The notes beneath the pieces were generated by a model, which made no database searches, was not told the origin of the DNA, and was given only the letters and a program-made list of their open reading frames with translations. This document shows, one piece after another, positions 7,353-14,839 of a stretch of DNA of 16,295 bases. Position 1 is the first letter of the stretch, and each line of letters starts with the position of its first letter. This DNA is from Bacteroidota bacterium (lineage in GTDB: Bacteria > Bacteroidota > Bacteroidia > Chitinophagales > Chitinophagaceae), in the NCBI GenBank assembly GCA_023409975.1, contig JAEYQO010000081.1, positions 1 through 16,295 on the forward strand. The letters run 5' to 3'. A program made the position numbers and the translations under genes.

Positions 7353-10300
7353 TGGAGGATAAAATACGGGAAACCTTAGCAGGGCTAAAAGACTTCCAGA
7401 TCAAGACTGTTGATTATGTATATAAGCAATTGTACAGCAAAGGCAGAAGCAAAATGCTGATAGCTGATGAAGTTGGTTTGGGCAAAACCATTGTAGCAAA
7501 AGGTTTAATCGCCAAAGCATTTGAACAGTTTGAACCGTCCAGTTCAAAGAAGTCATTCAATGTGGTTTACATCTGCTCCAACCAGGCATTAGCAAAGCAA
7601 AACTTAACCAAGCTCAATTTTACGAAAGATGCCCGTGCTATTGATTATTCCGATAATGATGATAGAATTACAGGTTTAGCGTATGTCACTCTTAAAGAAG
7701 AAGGGGGTTTTCCATTTCGAATAAAAGCCTTTACGCCTGCAACATCTTTTGACGGCAAAACCAGTGCTGGTAAGGCAGATGAAAGAGTTTTACTCTATCG
7801 TTTGTTGTATAAATACAGCGATCTTCAGCCTTATACCAACAGCCTGAAATGGATATTAAAGGGTAACAGGCAAATGCGTGATGATAAATGGGAGAATAGA
7901 ATAAAACATGCCGAAGATTATGATGCAGGGAAAGACATCTGGTGGTTAAGCCAGATTCGTCCTAAAGTATTTAGTGAGTTTCGTAAAGCCCTGGAAATTC
8001 CTGTTAAGCCTTCTGAGCTTCCCCGATGTTTTAATGCAGCAGGCATTAACTATGAAGTAAAATACTGGACACTTTTAAAGAAACTTTGCAAGCTTAAACT
8101 CAGGCGAAACAATTATTCAAATTATCACTTCTGTAAAGAGCTTATTAGTTCTCTTAGGCTATTACTTTCAAAAGTGTGTATTGAGTTTTTGCAAGCCGAC
8201 ATCTTTGTTTTGGATGAATTCCAGCGGTACAAAAAACTAATAGATAACACTTCAACTGATGATGATGTAAGCCCGGCAATACAATTGGCAAGAGCGATTT
8301 TCTCTTTTGAGAATACGAAAATATTAATGCTTTCTGCCACACCGTTCAAACCTTTCACCAATGATTTTGACGAAATGAACGGTGAAGTGCATTACAACGA
8401 GTTTATGACGGTGCTGAAATTCCTGATGCAGGACAAAGCTGATGAATTCTGGAAAAGGTATGAACACGACCGGAAAGTATTATTTGGTTATCTAAGACAT
8501 CCAGATAACCTGGAAGCAAACATTGATGAGGCAAAAGCACTGAAGAATAAAATGGAATCTTTATATAGGACTTCCATTGTACGAACAGAAAAGTTATTGG
8601 CATCAAGCAATAAAGATGCACTGATTAAATATGTAAATAGACCCGTTACAATTCAGGCTGATGACATCAATGATTTTGTGGTATTAGATCAGATCACTCA
8701 GTTGTTGAACAACAAACCACATAACGCTTCACTGGCTGTACCATTAGAGTACGTTAAATCATGTCCCTTCGCTTTATCCTTTTTAGATCATTACCAGCAC
8801 AAAGAAAAGATCAGGAGTCTTGTTACGAAAGACCCTGAACTGCAGAAACTGCTAAAGCAAACTAAGCATGGGTGGGTAAGTCTCAAAGACATACATGAAT
8901 ACAAACCACTTATTCCAAAGAAAGGGGCTAACCTGCCGAATGCTAAACTCCGGTTGTTATTAGATGAAACGGTTCACAACAATGGCTGGAAATTTCTTTG
9001 GATTCCTCCATCAGTTCCATATTATGGATTGGAAGGTGCCTTTAAAAACAGTTGGGGTTATTCAAAAACATTGATCTTCTCTTCCTGGAAAATGGTGCCT
9101 AAAATGGTGGCATCATTGGTATCATATGAAGCGGAACGATTATCAGTAGGTGATCCGAAATCTGTATCTGAGAGAGAAAGAAAAGAGCATCCTAATCTCA
9201 AACCATACTATTTCCAAAAAAGAAGATCTCCAAGACCGCAATTCACATTTAAGGTCCTGAAGGAGGAGCAGGAACCGCAGCAGATGAACAATTTCATCTT
9301 GTCTTATCCTTCGCTGTTCCTGGCAAACTTCTATGATCCTGCTTCAAATCTGCTAGAAAAAAAATCTGTACATCAAATTAAGACTGAACTAAAGAAGAAA
9401 TTTATCCAACATTTCAACGATTTGAACCTCAACCAATATGTAACCGGAGAAGGTGATTGGCAAAAATGGTATTGGTTAGCACCAATACTACTTGATAAAT
9501 ATAGTCAGTACCAAGAGCCAATAGAAACATGGCTGGCTAAGGGTTTCTTACGTTCTGATCTTTCAATGGATATTGATAATTCAGAACCGGATAAGGATGA
9601 AAACTCAGGTAAACAGAAGCACTTTGAGTTAGCACAAATTGCTTTCCTCGATTCCAAAACGATTCCTATAGGTAAACTGAATAAAGAAAACCTTGAATTG
9701 GTGTGTGAACACCTTGCAGAATTGGCATTGGCATCACCAGCGGTCTGTTTTCTCCGAAGTGTTAAAAGACACCAGGATGTTTCAATAGAATTGCTGGATG
9801 CTGCATACAATGTTGCTTCTGCTTTTTTCACCATGTTCAATAAGCCTGAAAGTATCGCTATTGTCAGGTTGTTTTCAGAGGGTGGAGATTATTGGGAACG
9901 AACCTTGAATTATATGATCGATGGAAACATCCAGGCAATGCTGGATGAATTCGTTTATCTGCTTGTTAAAGGAGAAGGTATTCAATCTGTTACTGAGTTA
10001 TCTGATTTCATAAGTGATATCTTGACTGTTAGAACTGCTGCGTCAGAAGTGGATGATTATCCAACATTCCAGGATAGTCTCAAAGATCCGAAAACAAAAA
10101 AGCGATCAATGAGGGCTCACTATGCTGTTGATTTTGGAACACAGAAAATCAACACAGCAAAAGGAGCAGGAAGACAGATAAACATAAGACAGGCATTCAA
10201 TTCACCATTTCGTCCTTTTGTCCTGGCAAGTACATCCATTGGTCAGGAAGGTTTAGACTTTCATCTGTATTGCAAGAAAATATTCCATTGGAACCTGCCG

Positions 10301-10738
10301 TCAAATCCGATTGACTTTGAACAAAGAGAAGGTCGTATTCATCGTTACCAGGGTTTAGTGATACGATTGAATCTTGCAGATAAGTATAAGGATCAAATTG
10401 AGTTTCTGAAAAGCAACAATGATGTGTGGGATACGATTTTCAAAATAGCCAGGAAGGAAAAAGATTGTGCACAATTCCCTTGTGATTTGATACCTTATTG
10501 GCATACCGAAACTACCAATGATATAAATATTGAACGCTATGTGCCTTTGTATCCATATAGCAAGGACATTGAAAAATTCAGTAATTTGATGAAGATACTC
10601 ACCTTTTATAGGCTAACGTTTGGGCAACCAAGACAAGAGGAATTGGTAAATGCCCTCCATGGTACAGGGTTTAGTGAGGATGCATTTAAAAGGTTAGATG
10701 ATCTCATAATTAACCTATCCCCCATAAGATTTTCGTAA
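7349..10738 (+). CDS. large SNF2-like superfamily 2 helicase, third gene of the cassette
   Basis: A 1129-aa protein with complete SF2 motifs. Motif I / Walker A is ADEVGLGKT with GLGKT at residues 43-47. Motif II is D289-E-F-Q (FVLDEFQRYKKL). Motif III is S329-A-T (ILMLSATPFKPF). Motif V is in VLASTSIGQEGLDFH and motif VI is Q992-R-E-G-R-I-H-R999. The lobes are separated by about 650 residues of insert, much longer than in ordinary SNF2 proteins. That insert probably holds family-specific contacts with the PLD and DUF6361 proteins or with DNA. The enzyme should be an ATP-driven DNA translocase, with the PLD protein as candidate nuclease. The start at ATG 7349 overlaps the PLD stop; a second ATG follows at once. 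The stop TAA touches the ATG of an hsdR remnant (TAAATG), so the gene ends exactly at the old restriction-gene junction. No frameshift is seen. Confidence 0.85.
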   Translation: MMEDKIRETLAGLKDFQIKTVDYVYKQLYSKGRSKMLIADEVGLGKTIVAKGLIAKAFEQFEPSSSKKSFNVVYICSNQALAKQNLTKLNFTKDARAIDYSDNDDRITGLAYVTLKEEGGFPFRIKAFTPATSFDGKTSAGKADERVLLYRLLYKYSDLQPYTNSLKWILKGNRQMRDDKWENRIKHAEDYDAGKDIWWLSQIRPKVFSEFRKALEIPVKPSELPRCFNAAGINYEVKYWTLLKKLCKLKLRRNNYSNYHFCKELISSLRLLLSKVCIEFLQADIFVLDEFQRYKKLIDNTSTDDDVSPAIQLARAIFSFENTKILMLSATPFKPFTNDFDEMNGEVHYNEFMTVLKFLMQDKADEFWKRYEHDRKVLFGYLRHPDNLEANIDEAKALKNKMESLYRTSIVRTEKLLASSNKDALIKYVNRPVTIQADDINDFVVLDQITQLLNNKPHNASLAVPLEYVKSCPFALSFLDHYQHKEKIRSLVTKDPELQKLLKQTKHGWVSLKDIHEYKPLIPKKGANLPNAKLRLLLDETVHNNGWKFLWIPPSVPYYGLEGAFKNSWGYSKTLIFSSWKMVPKMVASLVSYEAERLSVGDPKSVSERERKEHPNLKPYYFQKRRSPRPQFTFKVLKEEQEPQQMNNFILSYPSLFLANFYDPASNLLEKKSVHQIKTELKKKFIQHFNDLNLNQYVTGEGDWQKWYWLAPILLDKYSQYQEPIETWLAKGFLRSDLSMDIDNSEPDKDENSGKQKHFELAQIAFLDSKTIPIGKLNKENLELVCEHLAELALASPAVCFLRSVKRHQDVSIELLDAAYNVASAFFTMFNKPESIAIVRLFSEGGDYWERTLNYMIDGNIQAMLDEFVYLLVKGEGIQSVTELSDFISDILTVRTAASEVDDYPTFQDSLKDPKTKKRSMRAHYAVDFGTQKINTAKGAGRQINIRQAFNSPFRPFVLASTSIGQEGLDFHLYCKKIFHWNLPSNPIDFEQREGRIHRYQGLVIRLNLADKYKDQIEFLKSNNDVWDTIFKIARKEKDCAQFPCDLIPYWHTETTNDINIERYVPLYPYSKDIEKFSNLMKILTFYRLTFGQPRQEELVNALHGTGFSEDAFKRLDDLIINLSPIRFS

Positions 10739-10825
10739 ATGCAAAATTTCATTTCAGAAGATCAGATAGAAAAAGCCACCATTGAGGTTTTTAAAATACT
10801 CAATACTACAGTCAACTATTCATAA
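10739..10825 (+). pseudogene. hsdR: HsdR N-terminal remnant (type I restriction endonuclease subunit)
   Basis: Immediately after the helicase stop, an ATG opens a 28-codon frame beginning MQNFISEDQIEKATIEVF. That is the characteristic start of type I restriction subunit HsdR ('FISEDxIE'). Homology stops around codon 19-20; the frame then enters methyltransferase-derived DNA and ends at TAA 10823-10825. The endonuclease and translocase domains (about 1000 residues) are absent. Together with the HsdS tail before the DUF6361 gene this marks the former hsdS-hsdR boundary. The match is short, so it depends on the position next to the HsdS scar as well as on the motif. Confidence 0.7.
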
Positions 10826-11456
10826 CTCATGGGCATGGCAATATTGCACAACCATGAAAACAGATTTAATTTATCAGCCTTCTGATGTTTTTGAAACCTT
10901 TCCATTTCCACAAAACTTTATTCTACAACAAGTGCAACAACTGGAAACGATTGGTGAAACTTACCACGAACACCGCAGGCAACTCATGTTGGGTATGCAA
11001 TTGGGGCTCACCAAAACCTATAATTTGTTTCACAGCAATGCTATAACTGCACAAGCAGTAAATGAAAAGGATAAACAGGTAGCAGCCCTGCAAAAGCATT
11101 TGGAGAAAATGGCTAATACCATTTCCTTCAACGAAGCCATACAAGGCATCCTCAAACTCCGTGAGCTACATGTGCAAATGGATAAGGCGGTGCTGGATGC
11201 GTATGATTGGAATGATATTGCCATCCGTCATGATTTCTACGAAGTGGATTACCTGCCGGAGAAAGATCGTATTCGTTACACCATTAATACCGATGCCAGG
11301 AAAGAAGTGTTAAAACGGTTGTTGGAACTCAACCATAAAATTCATGAGGAGGAAGTGAAGGCGGGGCTATGGGAGAAGAAAAAAACAAGCACTAAAAAAT
11401 CAACTATTGTAAACGAGCCCAACGCAGCGTATGGAGGAGATTTGTTTAACCAATAA
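10799..11456 (+). pseudogene. C-terminal fragment of an Eco57I/YeeA-like DNA methyltransferase
   Basis: The frame encodes the tail of a large class I SAM-dependent DNA methyltransferase. It reads LQSTIHNSWAWQYCTTMKTD, PSDVFETFPFP, then ETYHEHRRQLMLGMQLGLTK, and RLLELNHKIHEEEVKAGLWE near the end. These blocks sit after the target-recognition region of Eco57I/PglX-like enzymes, which as I recall are about 1000 or more residues long. The SAM-binding and NPPY catalytic parts are missing, so it cannot methylate DNA. Homology begins near 10795-10805, just where the HsdR remnant ends, indicating a second deletion join. ATG 10854 (codon for M in TTMKTD) could permit a ~200-aa product; the TTG at 10782 belongs to HsdR-derived DNA and is not a natural start. 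The gene is followed 36 nt later by the DUF4062 gene, probably its original operon partner. Confidence 0.75.
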
Positions 11457-11492
11457 AAATGAAGCAGATATTACACGACAAAATTTGACTGA

Positions 11493-12083
11493 ATGGCAAA
11501 GGCAACTAGAAAAATAAAAATAATGGTTGGCTCAACGGTATATGGTTTTGAAGACCAATTGTCTCAAATCATTGCACAGTTGCAGTTATTAAATTACGAT
11601 GTGTTGAACTCCCATAATGGCAGTATCAAAGTAAATCCGCGGTTATCCAACTTAGATAATTGCCTCAATGCTGTAAAAGAATGCGATTTGTTTTTGGGCA
11701 TTATCCGGCCATACTATGGCACAGGCAAAATTGGTGAAAAGAACATCACTTTTGAAGAAATCAAATTGGCTATTAAACTGAAGAAGCCTTATTGGTTTTT
11801 GGTTCACCGAGATGTAGTATTCGCAAGGCTTTTGTTCAATAATATGGAAGTGAAGAAAGGCTGTGAGATAACGGTGAAGCCCAATAAGTTTTTTGATAAA
11901 CGCACCATTGAAATTTACGACTATGTCATTAAAAACCACGAACCGGTTGTTTTACGAAATGGCAATTGGGCACAGGAATTTTATAGGTTAGATGAAATGA
12001 TGACCTATATCACTACGCAGTTTGAGGATATGGAATTTGTGAAACAAATAATGAACGAAAAACCTAAAGGCAATGGAAAATAA
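11493..12083 (+). CDS. DUF4062 domain protein
   Basis: A 196-aa cytosolic protein. The N-terminus KIMVGSTVYGFEDQ (residues 9-22) and the following block NCLNAVKECDLFLGIIRPYYG with TFEEIKLAI match DUF4062. That domain has a TIR/deoxyribosyltransferase-like flavodoxin fold and is common in defence islands and NLR-like proteins. Here it stands alone and could be a sensor or effector subunit. It is an entire small version of the family with a short C-terminal extension (WAQEFYRLDEMMTYITTQFED). Start ATG 11493 lies 36 nt after the methyltransferase fragment. The gene overlaps the AlbA_2 gene by 11 nt, so the two are translationally coupled and probably act together. Enzymatic activity is not shown by any residue I can identify with certainty. 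Confidence 0.8.
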   Translation: MAKATRKIKIMVGSTVYGFEDQLSQIIAQLQLLNYDVLNSHNGSIKVNPRLSNLDNCLNAVKECDLFLGIIRPYYGTGKIGEKNITFEEIKLAIKLKKPYWFLVHRDVVFARLLFNNMEVKKGCEITVKPNKFFDKRTIEIYDYVIKNHEPVVLRNGNWAQEFYRLDEMMTYITTQFEDMEFVKQIMNEKPKGNGK

Positions 12084-13509
12084 TTTTATTATAGACAACT
12101 TGCTGCAACAGCAAGAAGGCACTCGTTTAGAGTTTAAACGAAAGGCTGATAAAAATACTATTGCCAAGATTATAACTTCGTTTATTAATACGCAGGGTGG
12201 AGATATACTCATAGGGGTTGAAGACGATAAAAAGGTTGTTGGTGTCGAGAATGCGGAAAAACTTTGCACTACCATTCAGAAAATGTTGGTAGATGACATC
12301 AAGCCTATTGCCCCAATATCGGTGCAGGTTATTCAATACAAAAAGAAAGACCTGATTTTAATAAGTGTTTGGGAAGGGGCTAAAAAACCTTATCAATACA
12401 AGGGTAAAATATATACCCGTGAAAACGATGCAACAAAACTATCATCAGTTGATAATCTTACAGCACTTATTAAGGATCGTAAGAATGCAGATTTTCAATG
12501 GGAACGCAGAGCAGTTTTAGGGGCAACATTAAATGATCTGGATATTGAGCAAATAAATGAGACCATCAGTTATTACAAATCCTATAAAGCCGGAGTCAAT
12601 ATTGAAGACGCGGAGGATTTCTTAATACAAATGGGCTTAATCCAAAACGGCAACATTACCAATGCTTGTGTAGTCTTGTTCGCTAAAAAGCCAACACGGT
12701 TCATTCCTCAGGCAAAAATCCGGTTAACCATTTATCCATCTACAATTTCTGGCAGCAAGTTTTTAAACGATAGGATATTTGAAGGCAACATCTTCAACAA
12801 TATCACATCTATTTTAAACTTCATTGATATAACCTTTGGTAAAAATATTACTGTTGAGGGAGTGCTTCGCAGCGAAAAATACAATTATCCATTAATTGCA
12901 CTGCGTGAAGGACTACTAAATGCAATGGTGCATAGAGATTACAATTCGGTAAACGGCTTTTTAAAGATTTCCATTTTTAGTGATAGAACAGAAATTGCAA
13001 ATTATGGAGGCTTGCCCAATGGTATTAAGATTGCCGATTTAAAGAAAGAACACAGTTCCATACTTCGTAACCCCGATATTGCCCAAATATGCTTCCTGCG
13101 CAAGTACATAGAAATGCTTGGTAGCGGCACACTGCGTATGATAAGCGATTGCAAAAAAGGTGGTTTTAGAATACCTGTATGGTCAGATAAAGATAATGTT
13201 ACAACAGTTGTTTTTCCTGGCTTAACGGCTGTTCCTAAGTCCAGTGAGGGAGTAAATGAGGGGGTAAATGAGGGAGTAAAAAGGATAAATTTTGAGGATG
13301 AGAGTGAGGGAGTAAATAGTGAAATGAATACCCTTTACGAAGCCATAAAGAAAACACCGGGCTTAAAGGTTCCTGCATTGGCAGAAGTTATGGGTAAAGG
13401 AGTTTCTACAACAGAACGATATATCAAGAAGCTAAAAGATGCTAACTACATATCCTTTGTTGGTGCACCTAAAACAGGTGGCTATTACGTAAATAAAAAA
13501 GTAGATTAA
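12073..13509 (+). CDS. AlbA_2 (Schlafen-type) / HATPase_c_4 RecG-like protein
   Basis: A 478-aa protein with three parts. Residues about 15-130 are an AlbA_2 domain (EGTRLEFKRKAD, TQGGDILIGVEDDKKVVGV, KPYQYKGKIYTREND). Residues about 270-385 are the RecG-like HATPase_c_4 region (LREGLLNAMVHRDYNSVNG, then NYGGLPNGI and MLGSGTLRMI). The C-terminus from about 415 is a winged helix (LAEVMGKGVSTTERYIKKL, then YISFVGAPKTGGYYV), preceded by EGVNEGVNEGV repeats. Family members are annotated as putative transcriptional regulators, and Schlafen-type AlbA domains can be RNases. Either role is possible. The gene overlaps DUF4062 by 11 nt and its stop overlaps the next ATG (TAATG), so it is the middle of a coupled defence operon. 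It is full length and undamaged. Confidence 0.85.
   Translation: MENNFIIDNLLQQQEGTRLEFKRKADKNTIAKIITSFINTQGGDILIGVEDDKKVVGVENAEKLCTTIQKMLVDDIKPIAPISVQVIQYKKKDLILISVWEGAKKPYQYKGKIYTRENDATKLSSVDNLTALIKDRKNADFQWERRAVLGATLNDLDIEQINETISYYKSYKAGVNIEDAEDFLIQMGLIQNGNITNACVVLFAKKPTRFIPQAKIRLTIYPSTISGSKFLNDRIFEGNIFNNITSILNFIDITFGKNITVEGVLRSEKYNYPLIALREGLLNAMVHRDYNSVNGFLKISIFSDRTEIANYGGLPNGIKIADLKKEHSSILRNPDIAQICFLRKYIEMLGSGTLRMISDCKKGGFRIPVWSDKDNVTTVVFPGLTAVPKSSEGVNEGVNEGVKRINFEDESEGVNSEMNTLYEAIKKTPGLKVPALAEVMGKGVSTTERYIKKLKDANYISFVGAPKTGGYYVNKKVD
13246..13317 (+). repeat. in-frame 12-nt tandem repeat in the AlbA_2 gene
   Basis: Units gagggagtaaat (13246-13257), gagggggtaaat (13258-13269) and gagggagtaaaa (13270-13281) are tandem, and a fourth copy gagggagtaaat lies at 13306-13317. 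They encode the EGVN repeats linking the ATPase region to the winged helix. As the unit is four codons, copy-number change would alter linker length without shifting the frame. Confidence 0.85.
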
Positions 13510-13940
13510 TGCAACAGATTCAACTCAATATTATCCCATTCAAACCGGTAGTAGATAACCAAACTTTTGCTTTCTATGGCGAGAAGCAGAAGGGGTTTGC
13601 TCCTATCTATTGGGATAAGTTGTTTGAATCGTTCCCCGAAGGCAGAGAAGCCAAACATAAAAACTACTACAGCGACTTTCAACCCGCCAGGCAGGGAGCC
13701 ATTGAAAAAGAACATAGTTTTTACAGAAGCCATTGGCTTTTCCATTCACTACTTCCGCTACATCATCCTGCACTATTTCAAAACCATGGAAGGGGCTATT
13801 GTATTTCCCAACTTTACCGAAGATGTGGAAGTGTGGCTGGAAGATACCGAAGTGCAGCACGATCAATACAGGCAGTACAATAAATTCACCATAAAAGTGC
13901 AGTACAGGCAGGTTTCAGAAGGCTATGAAATGGTACTGGC
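13509..13940 (+). pseudogene. N-terminal fragment of a possible prokaryotic Argonaute-like protein, frameshifted and cut by IS21
   Basis: The gene starts at ATG 13509, overlapping the AlbA_2 stop (TAATG). It reads MQQIQLNIIPFKPVVDNQTF, FYGEKQKGFAPIYWDKLF and KNYYSDF in the first frame. The homologous continuation is in the next frame (IVFTEAIGFSIHYFRYIILH, IVFPNFTEDVEVWLEDTE, QYNKFTIKVQYRQVSEGYEM), so a single-base indel lies near 13700-13725, flanked by runs of five A and five T. The reading ends after VLA at about 13940, where the IS21 end begins. About 144 residues remain. The pattern resembles the N-terminal region of Bacteroidota Piwi/Argonaute proteins as I remember them, including the expected 'YDG' just after the break. 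This is memory-based and tentative; an unknown defence protein is the alternative. No PIWI, MID or PAZ domain is present in the window. Confidence 0.5.
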
Positions 13941-13957
13941 TGTAGTCGGTAACTACA
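13941..13957 (-). repeat. IS21 terminal hairpin
   Basis: The 17 bases are a perfect 6-bp inverted repeat, tgtagt / actaca, around cggta. It begins with the TG expected at an IS21 end and lies just after the last codon that still fits the interrupted gene. The placement of the IS boundary here is inference. Confidence 0.5.
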
Positions 13958-13959
13958 AG

Positions 13960-14038
13960 TGCAGAGAAAATGGCAATCAGGAGTGCAGAGTTTTCGGCAA
14001 CAATGTTGCAGAGAAAATGGCAACATGAGTGCAGAGTT
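13960..14038 (-). repeat. two ~33-bp direct repeats in the IS21 end
   Basis: Copies at 13960-13992 and 14007-14038 share the core tgcagagaaaatggcaa and the tail gagtgcagagtt. They differ by one base and one single-base gap and are offset by 47 nt. Within each copy gtgcagag recurs at both ends. Multiple internal terminal repeats of this kind bind IstA in IS21 elements. They lie between the istB stop and the element's end. Confidence 0.8.
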
Positions 14039-14049
14039 CAAAAATAGGA

Positions 14050-14808
14050 TTAGTTGTCTTTTTGTTGAAAAATTGTTTTGCGATTTTTTAGTCTGTAGCT
14101 CTTACCTGCGAGGTTGATCACTTCGCATTGAAAAAGGAGTCTGTCCAGCAAGGCTGTTGCCAATACTTCGTCATTAAGCATCTGTGCCCATTCAGCTGGT
14201 TTTTTGTTTGTGGTGATGATAAATGAAGTTTTTTCGTACACCAGGTTTATAAAATTGAAGAGCATTACGGCTTCTTTTTTTTCGATAGGGAATAGCATGA
14301 TGTCATCAATGACGATTAGGTGTGCGTTAGTAAGCCGTCGGTATTCGGCTTTAGCGGACGGGGTAACTTCTTTCATTTTAAGGATGCTGATCAGTGTATC
14401 AATATTTCGGAAGTAGGCTTTGTATCCCTTTTTTACGGCCTCATGGCAAAGGCCTGCAGACAGGAATGTCTTTCCTGTTCCTGAAGGTCCCATCAGTATG
14501 ATATTAAAGATCTGGTCTATCCAGTGGAGTTCCTGGAGCTGGTGCAGTCGTTTGATGGTGAGGCCATTGCTAAAGCTGTGGTCATAGGCCGCCAGATCAC
14601 AATATTTTGGAAGGCTCGCCATTTTCAGGCGCTTTTGGATATCCCTTTGCTTTCTGTAGGCTGCTTCTGTATCCAGGAAGGCTAATGTGTAATCGATGTA
14701 TCCTAGCGCCCTGGTTTCGGCATTGGTGATTAATTCGTCTATTACTTTGTTTACACCGGTAAGGTTAAATTGCTGGCAGTATTGCCGGATCATTTGTTTC
14801 TGCTCCAT
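14050..14808 (-). CDS. istB: IS21 helper ATPase IstB
   Basis: IstB is the AAA+ ATPase that assists the IstA transposase in target selection and strand transfer. It shows Walker A GPSGTGKT followed by FLSAGLCHEAVKKGYKAYF, Walker B HLIVIDDIMLFP, and the sensor-like SFIITTNKKPAEW and ALLDRLLFQCE segments. An extended frame begins at 14862, but its first 18 residues (MTTTTCFKSIIHIL...) are unlike the family and overlap the end of istA. ATG 14808 (MEQKQMIRQYCQQ) gives a ~252-aa protein of normal IstB length. The gene is intact and ends 12 nt before the terminal repeat region of the element. Confidence 0.9.
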   Translation of the reverse strand: MEQKQMIRQYCQQFNLTGVNKVIDELITNAETRALGYIDYTLAFLDTEAAYRKQRDIQKRLKMASLPKYCDLAAYDHSFSNGLTIKRLHQLQELHWIDQIFNIILMGPSGTGKTFLSAGLCHEAVKKGYKAYFRNIDTLISILKMKEVTPSAKAEYRRLTNAHLIVIDDIMLFPIEKKEAVMLFNFINLVYEKTSFIITTNKKPAEWAQMLNDEVLATALLDRLLFQCEVINLAGKSYRLKNRKTIFQQKDN

Positions 14809-14839
14809 TTGGTTTGTGTTTAATATGTGAATGATTGAT

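Noticed and set aside
4285..10738. DISARM system, because of a PLD protein and a large helicase
   Set aside because: No DUF1998 (DrmB) gene is present, the methyltransferase is only a fragment from another operon, and the first gene is DUF6361, which is not a DISARM component.
3956..10825. Functional type I restriction-modification system
   Set aside because: Only the HsdS tail and the first ~20 codons of HsdR exist, and no HsdM is visible in the window.
10782..11456. A complete 224-aa gene starting at TTG 10782
   Set aside because: The first codons lie in HsdR-derived DNA in a shifted frame, and the rest matches only the tail of a large methyltransferase.
13567..14028. Separate 153-aa gene
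   Set aside because: Its first ~50 residues are an off-frame reading of the preceding gene and its last ~30 lie inside the IS21 end; it is the frameshifted continuation of the gene starting at 13509.
13246..14038. CRISPR-like repeats
   Set aside because: The 12-nt units are in-frame coding repeats without spacers, and the ~33-bp pair is only two copies in an IS end; no cas genes are seen.
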